64,000 bases of DNA from positions 16,099,658 to 16,163,657 of the forward strand of contig NC_090253.1 of NCBI RefSeq assembly GCF_037325665.1, in the 5' to 3' direction. The position numbers and the translations under genes are program-made. This DNA comes from Littorina saxatilis. Taxonomy: Eukaryota; Mollusca; Gastropoda; Littorinimorpha; Littorinidae. Positions 13,087-50,136 of the stretch are shown piece by piece. Numbering within the stretch: the first letter of the stretch is position 1; each line of letters opens with the position of its first letter. Below the pieces are notes generated by a model. That model did not search any database, had not been told where the DNA came from, and saw only the letters and a list, made by a program, of their open reading frames with translations.

Positions 13087-14020
13087 CCGTACTTTTCAGA
13101 CTATAAGACGATACTTTTTTTTTTTTCACTTAAATCGTGGGGTCGCCTTATACACGACGTTGCCTTATTCTCGGATAAAATAGGTTTCACGAGCACTGTG
13201 AACTTGAAATCAATGAGCAACTAACAACCATTTAAGTGAACACAATTCAAGCAATGTTGATCGCCGAAAAAATTACCTGAACACTAGTTGCGTTGAAACA
13301 CGACAGTCGACAGCATCTCCAACCCCTCGACATCTCCTGCAATCGTCCCTTCAAGACCCATCTTCGTGGCTTGTGGGAAGCATGGATGAGTGAAGGCGAT
13401 CACTCCTTCACGAAAACGGGACGACTTCGACGCGCTACCATCGCAGAGGTGTGCACCTGGGTTGTGAAGGCATGGGAGAAGGTGTCAACACGAACAATCG
13501 TCAACGGCTTCAGGAAAGCTGGCATCATCGAAGCAGACGGTCAAGCTGACAACGCTGTAGCAGACGACGAGGACGATACCGAACCGGAAACGGAAGATGA
13601 GGACACAGCTGGACCATCTACTTCGACGGGTGGGAACCGCTCGCGTGCCATGTCAGCAGCGGCTTTCATGAACTTCTTTTGTTCGGACTCTGAGGGTTCA
13701 GATTTCTCTGGATTTTCTGGGAGTGAGAGTGACGACGACGAGTGACGATTGAGGTACCGCTGATCTTTTCCCTGACTTTCTGTTTGAAACAGTGTTTCCT
13801 GCCGATTTTGAGCGGTCGCCATGTTTGATCATTGATGTTGTTGTTGTTTTTTTCTATGTACGATGTTTTTCTTCATTTTTTTCTTTCATCCCATCGCCTT
13901 ATGCACGACACCATCGCCTTATCCATGGCATCGCCTTATTCTAGGCTTTTTTCATTTTTTTTTTAAAAAGTAGGGGGTGCGCCCTATACACGGCAGCGCC
14001 TTATAGTCCGAAAAGTACGG
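13087..14020 (+). mobile_element. pogo-type DNA transposon, deletion derivative keeping the C-terminal transposase part
   Basis: The ends are inverted (CCGTACTTTTCAGACTATAA at the left, the complement of a near-identical run at the right) and flanked by TA on both sides (13085-13086, 14021-14022). It is inserted in the coiled-coil/SGNH ORF. The interior retains only the last part of the transposase gene. Two other members of the family lie at 20580-21214 and 28230-28713, with TTTCCGGGTCATAAGG-type ends. Confidence 0.85.
13293..13745 (+). pseudogene. C-terminal fragment of pogo-family DDE transposase
   Basis: The reading begins LQPLDISCNRPFKTHLRGLW, the segment that follows the last catalytic Asp in pogo/Jerky-type DDE_1 transposases (LQPLDV-N-PFK). 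A tryptophan-containing helix (EVCTWVVKAWEKV) and the usual GI-terminated helix (IVNGFRKAGI) come next. An acidic, Ser-rich tail ends in SDDDE and a stop. The DNA-binding domain and the catalytic Asp residues are absent, so it cannot transpose itself. The complementary N-terminal half survives in the copy at 20580-21214. Confidence 0.8.
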
Positions 14021-15116
14021 TACTCAGACTGACTCAATCCAAGCCTGCCAGCAAGAGGAGAGTAGTCCAGCCTACAATGTTACCACATCAAACCGGTTCG
14101 TCGCCCTGGGGGCTGATGCGGTAAAGCAGGTCCTGCTTTACCGGGTCCACGTCTGCCCTCCTCTGACAAAACACAGTGACTGCAAAAAGCAACTGCAGGA
14201 ACAAAGAAGTTCACACCAGAAGCCAGAGACATCTTCCGTGCAAACGGAAACCGACAGCCTGCCTCCAACCAGCACAACAGATTGTACAACTGCCAAAGCC
14301 GTTGATATCTGCAGCGTCACAGTTACTAACAAATTTTCTGTGCTGTCGGATTCCGACGGAGATAATCTGTCGACATGCACACACAAAAAAGACGGCGAAG
14401 AGCGCACATTAGAAGCAAACAAACCCACAGTCAACAGTCCCGCTACGAACAACCAGCTGCGCCAGCACCCTGAGAAAACACCGCGACAGCGACTAGCAGA
14501 GTGTAGGGTGGCCGCAGAGACAACCCATGTGCTACTGGGGGACTCAGTACTTCGACCTGTTAGGCCAGAGCTCACGTTTCCGGGGAAAATTTCAGTGTCT
14601 CTGGCCTAACCCTGGACGACCTAGCACACTGGCTGCAAAACATTCCTCAGTGCCCGAGTGTGTTACACGTCACGGTACACATTGGCGTTAACAAATGTCG
14701 GGACAACACCATTACAGAATTGACATGGAGCGCCCTTGTCAAGCTATTGAAAAGGGTGTTTCCCTTTCCAATGCCCTTCGACAGTTCTCCTCAATTATCC
14801 CACCCTGGGGAGAACATCTCCTCAAGAAATCTGTGGCGGCTTCCAACGACGCACTGTCCAGGGCCTGCAGCAAGGCGAAGGTGGCGCTGGTCGACCACAC
14901 CTCGACCTTCGTCAAGTGTCTCCCATCATCACGTCGCGTGCAAAGGTTGCCTGGTGTCCTTCGAAGAGGTGCCCCACGAGACTAAACGGAGTCCAAAGCT
15001 GACAGCGGCCATGAGAAATCCAGTGAGCAGGCAAAGTGTGCAAATAGTTGACAAGGTCGAGGTCCGAATGCCGATCCAAGTGCTCAACCTGTCACAAGAC
15101 CCAGTGACAGAAAAGC

Positions 15117-15290
15117 AGGCATGGGAATTGAAAATTGTAAAAAAGGCTGGAAATGTATAACTGAAGACGCGAAGCGTCAAGTCGACGGCGCGAAGCGCCT
15201 AGCCTTACTAGGGGGGTCCCTAGAACCCAGATGGTGCAATCTGGTGTCATCTGAGCTCCAAGTTTGCCATTAAATTCTGTTTTTAGAATC
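15117..15290 (+). repeat. hAT-like MITE fragment (CAGGCATGGGAATTG end)
   Basis: The segment starts CAGGCATGGGAATTGAAAA, continues with GTAAAAAAGGCTG, and later carries ATCTGAGCTC. The same order recurs at 37661-37835. The terminal sequence is of the hAT type. The far end was not located in either copy, so the class is tentative. Confidence 0.5.
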
Positions 15291-16228
15291 AGAGTTTTTA
15301 GTACCGATTTTTGCTTTTTTGAAGAAAAAAAATATATACATGTATTATATGGTTTTAATTGGTTAAAAAAATTGATCTGTTGAGACAAATAGGAAAATGT
15401 AACTTGTAACACAAGCTGTGTAATCTGGTTTACTTTAAAACATAAAAGTTCAAGTAACTGAGGCGGGCGGTAGCAGTGCGTGAACAAAGTACGGAAAGTT
15501 TTCGCGGTGCTTTTTTTTGTGTGCATCCCCCCTTTATTTTTTCGGCGGACACTTTTGCTTTTTCGGCGGAACAAAAAAAAAATTCGGACCATTCCCATGC
15601 CTGGAAAAGAGAGCAATCTCAGACAGAGTCGGGAGAGAAGCAATGGAGAAAGCCATACATGGGAAATCACAGCAAAGTGAACTCGGAGTGGCATTGAGAG
15701 GAGGAATCCCGCACAACGAATTCATGAAATCAGACTTGAGGAGGCTCATCGCTGGAGGTGCCTTGGAACTGATCAGAAGGTCACTCGCTCCCGCGCTCCG
15801 AAAAGTCATCACCTTGTACGTTCGAGGAGAAGAAAAACTAAAAGATACAGTTGGTGAAAGGAATCCGAAAGAACGAAAGAGCCACAGCTACAAGATAAAT
15901 GAGTTATTATGTTGTATAATATTGAAGCTTGAATACATAGCTGGAATGTAAATTTAGTGTATGCAAAGTGCACTAAATTCTAGTGTGAAGTTTTTAAGAG
16001 AATTCTCGTTGGGATTGCATTACGTTTTTGTTGGGTAATTTCTTGAACATAAATATCGTTACGCATTTATGTTATGTTGAGATGTTGATGCTATGTATGG
16101 TAGTGTCATTAATGGATTAAGTGATCCATGGGTTAAGTATAGCTTGGATATTGACTGTGGACGGAATGACATACATGAAATGATGTCAGAAGTACGTGTG
16201 TAATGTTTAGTATGGAATGTGAATGTAG
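15290..16228. other. unassigned stretch with one open frame
   Basis: A 144-residue frame (15517-15951) is open. Its middle (RRLIAGGALELIRRSLAPAL) is helical and basic, but no family is recognised. The 15480-15590 part is low in complexity and repeats CGGCGGA. The rest is AT-rich. It could be an element relic. The LINE at 16243 is inserted at its right end. Confidence 0.3.
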
Positions 16229-16240
16229 AATGAACGAGAG

Positions 16241-16284
<44 letters not shown>

Positions 16285-16539
16285 TCAGTTGCATGCAGGT
16301 TTGCTACCACAATTATTTTTTGCCTTTTTATTATATCTTTTTTTTTTTTTTTTTTTGGCTTGGAGCAAACCTTCTTCATAGGTCTTTTCTTTTCAAATGT
16401 GTACAATTTTTAAATCAATAAACCTTATCAGTAAACTAATATGTTCAAATAAATAAATAAATAAAAATAATCATAACATAAATTTATTCCTAATGTTCAG
16501 CTCAGTTTCCAGTACACCAAATCTTTTTTAACACTCAAC

Positions 16540-18555
16540 TTATACCAGGCCCCTGAGGGTTAAGTCCCTTTGAAAAATAAATAATATTTCAAGGGGTGTC
16601 CCATATCTAAATTTACTTATACACATTTTTCCAATCAAGATTAAATGGGTAAGATACTTAAACATTTCATGTGTCAAACCATTCTTATCTCGCACATAAA
16701 TCAGCACATCTGTTGCTTGTAGAATAATTGCTATGTTATATCGATTGTAGAACAATGTTTCAACATGCTTCCACAAATGGTGAATTTTACTGCAATAGAA
16801 AAAGAAATGTTCAATGTAATCAACTTGTTCAATACAGTAAGGACATTTATCATTATTTGCGAGTCCCATTTTTAAGAGGAGAATATTGGTTGGGTATATA
16901 TTGTGTAATATCTTCCACTGTAATTCTTTTAGTCTGGTTTCTGTTGTTGTTTCTTTTGCATTAAGCCAAACTTTTTCTTCAATACTAATACCAAGTTTGT
17001 TCAGCCAAAATCGAACACAGCAGGGTGGACTATATTTCATATCTGTCATAAAATTTCGAAAATCTCTAGCTTTTAACATCACTTTATCATTAAAATACAA
17101 TTTCGAGAATTCTTCAGTGACAGCATATACATAATCCGTATTGTTCTTTAAATAACGAGACAACGCCGAGTGAACAACAATGTACTGTAAATAGAGTTCT
17201 GGTGAAGTACCAATTAGGTTCTGTACATTTTGAAATGACAAAATGGAATTGTTTTCTAAGAGGTCATTGACATGTGTTATTCCTTTTTTTGCCCAGTTGT
17301 CAAAATAAATTACATTATTTTGATATTTTATATCGACATTATTCCATATGCATGCCATCTTCAGGGATGACGAAGAGTGCAGTGTATTATGTTCCAACCA
17401 GACTCGCAGTACTTTGCTCCAGAAGGAGGACTGAAGACTATCTAACCCTTTAAACTTTTTAGGACCAATAATTGAATTAAAACATGATAAATCTGTTCCA
17501 AAATTACGGAAATATAATCTAGGAATCCAAGTCCATGTACTATTGTTATTCATATTCGAGAGCTGAGCAAGCCAGCCGCACAGAATAGATTCTTGCAATA
17601 TTTGCATATCAATCATTTGGATTCCTCCTGTTCCTATTCCACTGCACATAACACTTCTCTTCACTTTCTCAAACGCTTTCTTGTTACAATTAATTTTCCT
17701 CCAAAGAAAACGAAACAATAACGTATTAATTTCTTTCAACACAGGTTCAGGGATGCATATTGCCTGCATAACATAAACGAGCTGAGAAATCAAAAAACTT
17801 TTTATTACGCACATTTTACCAAATATGCCAAGATTCCGTTTTTCCCAGTTTAAAATCACCTGCTTAATACTCTTAATTCGTTGTGTCCAGTTTTCATCCA
17901 CGAGGGAGGCACTGGATGTATTGCAAAAATATATTCCCAGAATCTTCATTTGTTTAACCCATCTTAATCCGTATCCTCCCTCGTTGCTATTCCGTTTTGA
18001 TCCAATCCACATTGCTTCTGATTTTACTCTATTTATCTTCAAACCGGATATAATTGTAAACTCGTCTAATATCCCCAAAACAACTTTAATGTCATCTTTA
18101 TCACGCAGAAACATGGTAACATCATCGGCATACAGAAGTGCCTTCAAAATCTTTTTAAACATATGCACTTCTTCTGAATCGTCAGTTTCAATTTCCAAAC
18201 CTTTTACTTCAAAACCTTTTCGAAATCGGGTTGCAAGCAGCTCAATTCCAATAACAAAAGCCAGTGGTGAGAAAGGACAACCTTGTCGCACCCCACAGCT
18301 GACTTCAAAATCACTTGAGAGCCAACCGTTGTATCCAATGCAGCTTCTTGTGCTACTGAACAATACTTCTACCCAACGTAAAAAATCTGTTCCAAATCCG
18401 TATCTCTTAAAGGCATATAACATAAACTCTTTCGATATACTGTCAAATGCTTTTTTGAAATCTAAAGCAAGTACCAAACCAGGTTTTTCTTGTAATCTAA
18501 AGTGTTCATTTGAGATTGGAAGTCTGTCCTTCACCCAAGCATCGGCGGTTATTAC
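16540..18555 (-). CDS. LINE reverse transcriptase, C-terminal two thirds of ORF2
   Basis: The frame enters RT at KPGLVLALDFKKAFDSISKE (block with the first catalytic Asp). It continues through GVRQGCPFSPLAFVIGIELL and then the active-site box LLYADDVTMF (YADD), followed by the thumb region and a C-terminal domain. The C-terminal domain has a CPYC-x9-H-x4-C zinc-knuckle-like cluster (DKCPYCIEQVDYIEHFFFYC) of the L1/Tx1 kind. The stop is at 16540-16542. The frame itself is unbroken for about 670 residues, so the insertion is probably young. The endonuclease and the RT blocks before the inversion are missing from this strand. The first few codons near 18555 belong to the inversion junction. Confidence 0.85.
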   Translation of the reverse strand, partial: VITADAWVKDRLPISNEHFRLQEKPGLVLALDFKKAFDSISKEFMLYAFKRYGFGTDFLRWVEVLFSSTRSCIGYNGWLSSDFEVSCGVRQGCPFSPLAFVIGIELLATRFRKGFEVKGLEIETDDSEEVHMFKKILKALLYADDVTMFLRDKDDIKVVLGILDEFTIISGLKINRVKSEAMWIGSKRNSNEGGYGLRWVKQMKILGIYFCNTSSASLVDENWTQRIKSIKQVILNWEKRNLGIFGKMCVIKSFLISQLVYVMQAICIPEPVLKEINTLLFRFLWRKINCNKKAFEKVKRSVMCSGIGTGGIQMIDMQILQESILCGWLAQLSNMNNNSTWTWIPRLYFRNFGTDLSCFNSIIGPKKFKGLDSLQSSFWSKVLRVWLEHNTLHSSSSLKMACIWNNVDIKYQNNVIYFDNWAKKGITHVNDLLENNSILSFQNVQNLIGTSPELYLQYIVVHSALSRYLKNNTDYVYAVTEEFSKLYFNDKVMLKARDFRNFMTDMKYSPPCCVRFWLNKLGISIEEKVWLNAKETTTETRLKELQWKILHNIYPTNILLLKMGLANNDKCPYCIEQVDYIEHFFFYCSKIHHLWKHVETLFYNRYNIAIILQATDVLIYVRDKNGLTHEMFKYLTHLILIGKMCISKFRYGTPLEILFIFQRDLTLRGLV

Positions 18556-18760
18556 CCTGATCCACAAAGGGAAAGACTTATCAAAACACAGTTTATCAAA
18601 CTGGAGACCAATTTCTTTGACAAATACAGACTATAAGATTTTAGCTAAATGTTTAGCAAATAGGCTAAGCCCAGTTATTCAAAACATAGTACACGAAGAT
18701 CAAGTTGGTTTTATTAAAGGTAGAAACGTCTCTCATACGCTGAGAACAATAGATGATGTT
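18556..18760 (+). pseudogene. inverted 5' piece of the same LINE (early RT blocks)
   Basis: On the plus strand this reads LIHKGKDLSKHSLSNWRPIS, then LTNTDYKILAKCLANRL and HEDQVGFIKGRN. These are the RT blocks that should lie just before LALDFKKAFD in the minus-strand ORF. The two pieces meet head-to-head near 18555, with little or no sequence lost between them. Confidence 0.85.
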
Positions 18761-18774
18761 AATGAACGAGAGAG

Positions 18775-20318
18775 TTGATACACGACTGTTTAGAAAGAAG
18801 AGATGGTTGAAGAGAATGTTATATTAAGACTTGGGTTAATTAGGAGTTTCCATGACGGTGTCCGGGGGTTGGAACCCACACTGGAGAGAGTTCGTGACGA
18901 TGTCAGGACAAGAAGTCACATCGGCGAAGGTGGATGGACGGTGGAGTCCCCATCAACACAGGGCGTTGAGACGAACCGGTATGTTTCGCTAAGGGCGAAA
19001 CAGTGTTTTCTCGGGGAGGAACTTGAGAACGGATAACGTAATCATCATGGATAACGTTTGCACAAGAATGTGTAAAGGACGGCATGAAGTGAGAACTACG
19101 AACTCGTGAGTGTCTGTCAGCACCCTCTCTTGTGGAATAACCTGGTATTGAGATAGTATGGTTAAGCAAGAGTGTTATACTATGTAATCACATGCATTGA
19201 GTGATTATGATACGACTATGTGAACTGTTTGTTCGAGAGTGGTGATTTGTATTTCTGTATTGATGTGAAGAATTGTGTTGTAATTTGAAGTGTGTAGTGC
19301 GAAGAGTGAAGAGTCAGTTCAATTAGATAGGGCACAGCACGTATTAATAGAAAATAACTTCTTTATTGGCATATTCCACTTCATGACAGACATATGTCGT
19401 GACAACCAGGTGACAGTATACGTAAAGTAGCGCCACATATGTCGTGACAACCAGCCTAAGGGTTAACATAACAATGAACACCTGTGGCAACTTATAAGTA
19501 AACAAATTCAACTTTCAAACCAAATTCTTGCAAAATAGAGTGATTACCACTAATCATGTATATATTGCAGTTAAAATGTAACATTCCCTGGGATTGTCAC
19601 AGAACATAATATATATAACATAATTTCTACAATACTGGTCTTGTTTTTGTGGTCACTCTAGTTGCATACCCCGTCTCATTATTCAACTTAAAGTGAAACT
19701 GAAGTTAGCCGAGTTTATTGTGAGTAAAGCTCAGGTGTGCTGGGGAATTTCCAATAGAATTTGTTTTATCACTATTGAAGATGATTGACAATAGATACTA
19801 TTGAACCTGTCCTGACGACCACCTGTCTGACCTGATCTCATAATTATGTGTCTTAGTCGAATTTTCCGGAAAAGAAAAATGTTCAAAAACTGGATTTGCG
19901 GCATAGAACCAGAAAGGTGTTTGCCCTGTACTAGCTCAGCAGTGGACTATTTGAAAAGAAAGGCGTCTTCAAAGTCCTGACTAGGAGGGAAAAGTTTATG
20001 ATACAGTTAGTTTATGGCAGAATTACACACTGATAGGCTACCATTTGAAACTTTGAGGTTATTATGGACGATTGACGCCCGACCAAAGCCTCATTTGAGC
20101 CTGACGGAGAAAAGCGACAAAACTTTCCTTGAACAGCCATCAGTGCGTTAATGGTATCAGCTTGACCAAATGTTCTGTAATTGCAGAAAATATTGGGAGT
20201 CAAAAAAAAAAGTTTTTGCATCAATTTTGTTGTTGTTATTGTTGCTGCATGTTCAAACTTCAAAACATGCAAACTTTTGTCATTGTCTCAAATGCATCCT
20301 ACACAGCATTACAGCACT
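18775..20318. other. non-coding stretch, nothing recognised
   Basis: There is no long frame or splice-consistent exon. ATATGTCGTGACAACCAG occurs twice (about 19395 and 19438), a small local tandem repeat. The left part continues the sequence interrupted by the LINE. Confidence 0.45.
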
Positions 20319-20579
20319 GTACACACGTTTCTTTCTTTCTTTCTTTATTTGGTGTTTAACGTCGTTTTCAACCACGAAGGTTATATCGCGACGGGGAAAG
20401 GGGGGGAGATGGGATAGAGCCACTTGTTAAATGTTTCTTGTTCACAAAAGCACTAATCAAAAAATTGCTCCTGGGGCTTGCAACGTAGTACAATATATTA
20501 CCTTACTGGGAGAATGCAAGTTTCCAGGACAAAGGACTTAACATTTCCATTGACTGATATTCTATACAAGAAACACTTA

Positions 20580-21214
20580 CCGTACTTTCCGGGTCATAAG
20601 GCGCGACTTTTTTCCTCGAGTTTGACCCCTGCGTCTTGTATAACGAAGCGCCTAATCCGTGTATGACATACGAAAAAAAAAATTTGGGAAAAAAAAAATC
20701 ATGGGGAACAAAACGTGACAAGAACTCACCTCCATCTCGAATACCGGTAGTCGTATTTTTAAATTCCGTGAGCACTTGTTGAGCACAGTCACACAGCAAC
20801 CATGCCAAAGACGAAGCGACTTGCTTACGATGCAGAGTACAAGTTGCAAGCGATCGAACTTGCTGAGGGAAAGGGAAATCGGAAAGCAGCATTGGAGCTT
20901 GGGATTAATGAATCCATGGTTCGGAAATGGAGAAAACAAAGGGCGGAGCTTGGAGCCTGCAAAAAGACACGACGGGCTTTCCGTTCATGTGCGGCGCGAT
21001 GGCCTGAACTTGAAGCAGAACTCGCGTGTGACTGTCAGTGTCATTTTCGATCTTTCGATTTTCATTCTTCGACCGTTTGTTACCGGTATACTTTTTCAAT
21101 TTTGGTGCGCCCTATCGGCCCCCTGCGCCCAATGGGTGACTGGAATACAATTTTTTTTAAAAAGAGGGGGGTGCGCCTTATGCGCTGTAGCGCCTTGTAA
21201 CCCGGAAAGTACGG
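20580..21214 (+). mobile_element. pogo-type DNA transposon, deletion derivative keeping the N-terminal transposase part
   Basis: Inverted ends (CCGTACTTTCCGGGTCATAA at the left, complementary at the right) are flanked by TA at 20578-20579 and 21215-21216. The uninterrupted copy of the host SINE at 46.3 kb shows the empty site as a single TA (CACTTAACAAGGG read in SINE orientation). That confirms the insertion borders exactly. The interior keeps the DNA-binding part of the transposase only. Confidence 0.9.
20802..21030 (+). pseudogene. N-terminal DNA-binding fragment of pogo-family transposase
   Basis: From an ATG it reads RLAYDAEYKLQAIELAEGKG, then ALELGINESMVRKWRKQRAE and RRAFRSCAARWPELEAEL. 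This is the Psq/Brinker-like helix-turn-helix plus the second helical segment usual at the start of pogo-type transposases. The frame then runs into non-coding sequence shared with the copy at 28230-28713. The DDE core is absent. It is the complement of the C-terminal fragment at 13293-13745, presumably from the same parent family. Confidence 0.8.
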
Positions 21215-21469
21215 TAACAAGGGTAAAAGGAGAAACAGAATCCGTTAGTCGCCTCTTACGACAAGCTGGGGAGCATCGGGTAAATTCTTCCCCTAACCCG
21301 CGGGGGGCATCGGGTAAATTCTTCCCCCTAACCCGCGGGGGGGGTACACACATGTTGAAACCTGACATGGGCAATAAGTTTAAACAAAAGTCCATGCATC
21401 ACAATACCGTTCTTTCCATAACACAGTCACAGGATTGAAACTCTGCCGTTCTCTAATGCAGTTCCCAAT

Positions 21470-38615
<17,146 letters not shown>

Positions 38616-38821
38616 GATGAAGTTTCAGTGCACTAAACAGGATGTGAAGAAACGGAGAAGTTTATTGGATAACATTTGAAACAGACATTTTGATTGGTTC
38701 GTCTTGCCCGCACACTTTGAAACCTCAAAAGTAAACAGTGAAAGAGTGCTCCGCCCTTCGTAGGTATTTGATAGAAGTTCGGCTAGATAGCAACCATTTA
38801 AACGTGACAACTGAGAGGAAA
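38616..38821. promoter_or_regulatory. bidirectional promoter between SKA2-like gene and PRR11
   Basis: Only 206 bp separate the divergent start codons. ATTGG (CCAAT on the other strand) occurs at 38664-38668 and 38693-38697. TTTGAA, the CHR core, occurs at 38675-38680 and 38716-38721. CCAAT boxes bound by NF-Y plus a CHR bound by DREAM/MMB complexes are the known signature of G2/M-phase promoters. No TATA box is evident. The motif roles are inferred. Confidence 0.75.
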
Positions 38822-48581
<9,760 letters not shown>

Positions 48582-48675
48582 ATATTCACTTCACCTTTTG
48601 TATATACATTTGTTAGTGTTATAGAGAAGATATTTGTCTCTCCCAGTGATACCAGTGTTGTTCTCAGCCTCAGAT

Positions 48676-49313
48676 GTGACCCTCCACCACGGAATGAACC
48701 GCATGTCACCTCGTGCGGTGGGGCGGGGATGTAGCTCAGTCGGTAGCGCGCTGGATTTGTATCCAGTTGGCCGCTGTCAGCGTGAGTTCGTCCCCACGTT
48801 CGGCGAGAGATTTATTTCTCAGAGTCAACTTTGTGTGCAGACTCTCCTCGGTGTCCGAACACCCCCCGTGTGTACACGCAAGCACAAGACCAAGTGCGCA
48901 CGAAAAAGATCCTGTAATCCATGTCAGAGTTCGGTGGGTTATAGAAACACGAAAATACCCAGCATGCTTCCTCTGAAAACGGCGTATGGCTGCCTAAATG
49001 GCGGGGTAAAAAACGGCCATACACGTAAAATTCCACTCGTGCAAAAACACGAGTGTACGAGGGAGTTTCAGCCCACGAACGCAGAAGAAGAAGACCTCGC
49101 GCGGTTCTGCGCTAGGCTTGATATAAGTCCGGAGAGTGTCTGGTAACAGTGTGAGGGTCACCTTAGTCACAGGCTTATAACTCGAACTGTTTTCGCTCTT
49201 TTCTAAAACGGTTTTCACCACTGGATAGAGCATAAAAAAACTCTTTAGGAAAATGTAAAAATATGAAAATCATTTAAAGGTGACATGCGACTCATTCCGT
49301 GGTGGAGGGTCAC
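48676..49313. mobile_element. MITE with GTGACCCTCCACC ends, host to a nested SINE
   Basis: The left arm is GTGACCCTCCACCACGGAAT and the right arm is complementary. ATGCGACTCATTCC and GAATGAACCGCATG extend the pairing to about 35 bp. AT flanks both ends. The middle is taken up by the SINE at 48720-49093. The element lies about 95 bp downstream of the PRR11 stop, so it may be in the 3' UTR. Confidence 0.8.
48720..49093 (+). repeat. full-length tRNA-derived SINE
   Basis: The head is GGGGCGGGGATGTAGCTCAG (A box TAGCTCAGTCGGTAG). The B-box position reads GTGAGTTCGTCCCCA. The body has AGATCCTGTAATCCATGTC, and it ends in GAAGAAGAAGA. ACCTCGTGCGGT and ACCTCGCGCGGT (48708-48719 and 49094-49105) are the target duplication with one change. 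Although tRNA-like, the 3' acceptor stem is missing and the body is unrelated to a tRNA, so it is not a tRNA gene. Confidence 0.88.
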
Positions 49314-49489
49314 ATATGACAAAAGTTCAGTTGGACTTGGATTGAAAATATGTATAGGTCCAAATATCCTGGCTTTTTCCGCTTGGTAGGAAAATTGATA
49401 GTCAGAAGACCTCGTACATTTATGTTAAAACTATCGGACGGTCGACCGGCCCAAGGTCAGACCAATTGCGTCGGATAACAAAAAGTATG

Positions 49490-49790
49490 CGTCAGTGACC
49501 GAAGACCGGAACAACACTGAGGTACCCCTCTTTTGAGACTGGTCAAAGCCTGAGAAAATGAGTTCTGTAGAGTGGGCAAGTCTTAAAATGGAGTTTTACA
49601 AATGTTATGAACAAAACATCTGAGAAATCAGGGTCTGGAAATTTCAAACCGAGGGGCTTTAAAAAGAGGGGTTTGACTGTGCATAAGGATGCCCATTTCT
49701 ACATACCTGTCCCTTTGCAAGAGTTATATGGCGCTAAGTTTGATGTTTTCTCTCAGAGGAACTACAGTGGAACGCTCCTTTTAACACACG
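49490..49790. repeat. fragments of the TTTTAAGAC/CAGTGGAAC MITE family
   Basis: CTTAAAATGGAG, AGAAATCAGGGTCT, TTTAAAAAGAGGGG and CAGTGGAACGCTCCTTTTAA occur in order, as inside the members at 42708-43304. Clean ends are missing. The frame at 49607-49816 crosses these fragments and is not a gene. Confidence 0.5.
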
Positions 49791-49831
49791 CTTTTTTTTT
49801 TCTTTTTTTCTTTTAACACACCCTAATTTAA

Positions 49832-50074
49832 CTCATTGTCTCCCAGGTACGGATATATCCCTACCCACTCATATAGCTCTATCTGACCAGGTACGGATAT
49901 ATCCGCTCAGACTGTTCGCTTCAGTCGCTTCCTGTAACGTCGATCTAACGCCTGCATTGCAGCGTAGTGATACACAGTTGCTACACAGTTACTACAATTT
50001 TGAGTGACCTGCTGCAGCACAGCTGGTCTCGGCAAAAAAAACCGTATTGTTCCACATAGGTGGGGTAGAAGGTG
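49832..50074 (+). mobile_element. TTAA-type MITE (CTCATTGTCTCCC family), complete
   Basis: TTAA on both sides (49828-49831 and 50075-50078). Starts CTCATTGTCTCCCAGGTACG and ends GGTGGGGTAGAAGGTG. The ends are not inverted copies of each other over any length, so the superfamily (piggyBac-like by its target) is tentative. Confidence 0.8.
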
Positions 50075-50136
50075 TTAAGACTTCCCTGTTTTTGAGATCC
50101 TACTTCTCAACTTTTTGGTTCATAAACCTCTATAAA

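Larger units (their letters stand above)
16243..18760 (-). mobile_element. L1-like LINE with 5' inversion and 14-bp target duplication
   Basis: The element is on the minus strand. Its poly(A) tail appears as a T run at 16244-16280, the 3' UTR runs to about 16539, and the reverse-transcriptase ORF follows. The last 200 bp at the high-coordinate end (18556-18760) carry the preceding RT segment in the opposite orientation. AATGAACGAGAGAG occurs at 16229-16242 and again at 18761-18774, so both borders are fixed. A 5' inversion with one enclosing target duplication is the recognised product of twin priming during L1 integration. The element is 5'-truncated. Confidence 0.85.
20327..21343 (-). repeat. 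SINE-like retroposon with AATAAAGAAAG tail, carrying a nested pogo
   Basis: This is the minus-strand counterpart of the element at 46229-46591. Its tail (AAATAAAGAAAGAAAG on the minus strand) is at the low-coordinate end, and its head is CCCGCGGGTTAGGGGGAAGA. GTACACAC flanks it on both sides (20319-20326 and 21344-21351). A 635-bp pogo copy interrupts it. Without that, the length is about 380 bp. The head is duplicated over about 40 bp. It lies just downstream of the SKA gene stop and in the same orientation, so its AATAAA could serve as a poly(A) signal (inference). Confidence 0.8.

Noticed and set aside
48726-48800. tRNA gene
   Set aside because: The A box is good, but the acceptor stem does not close and a SINE body follows with target duplications. 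It is a SINE head.
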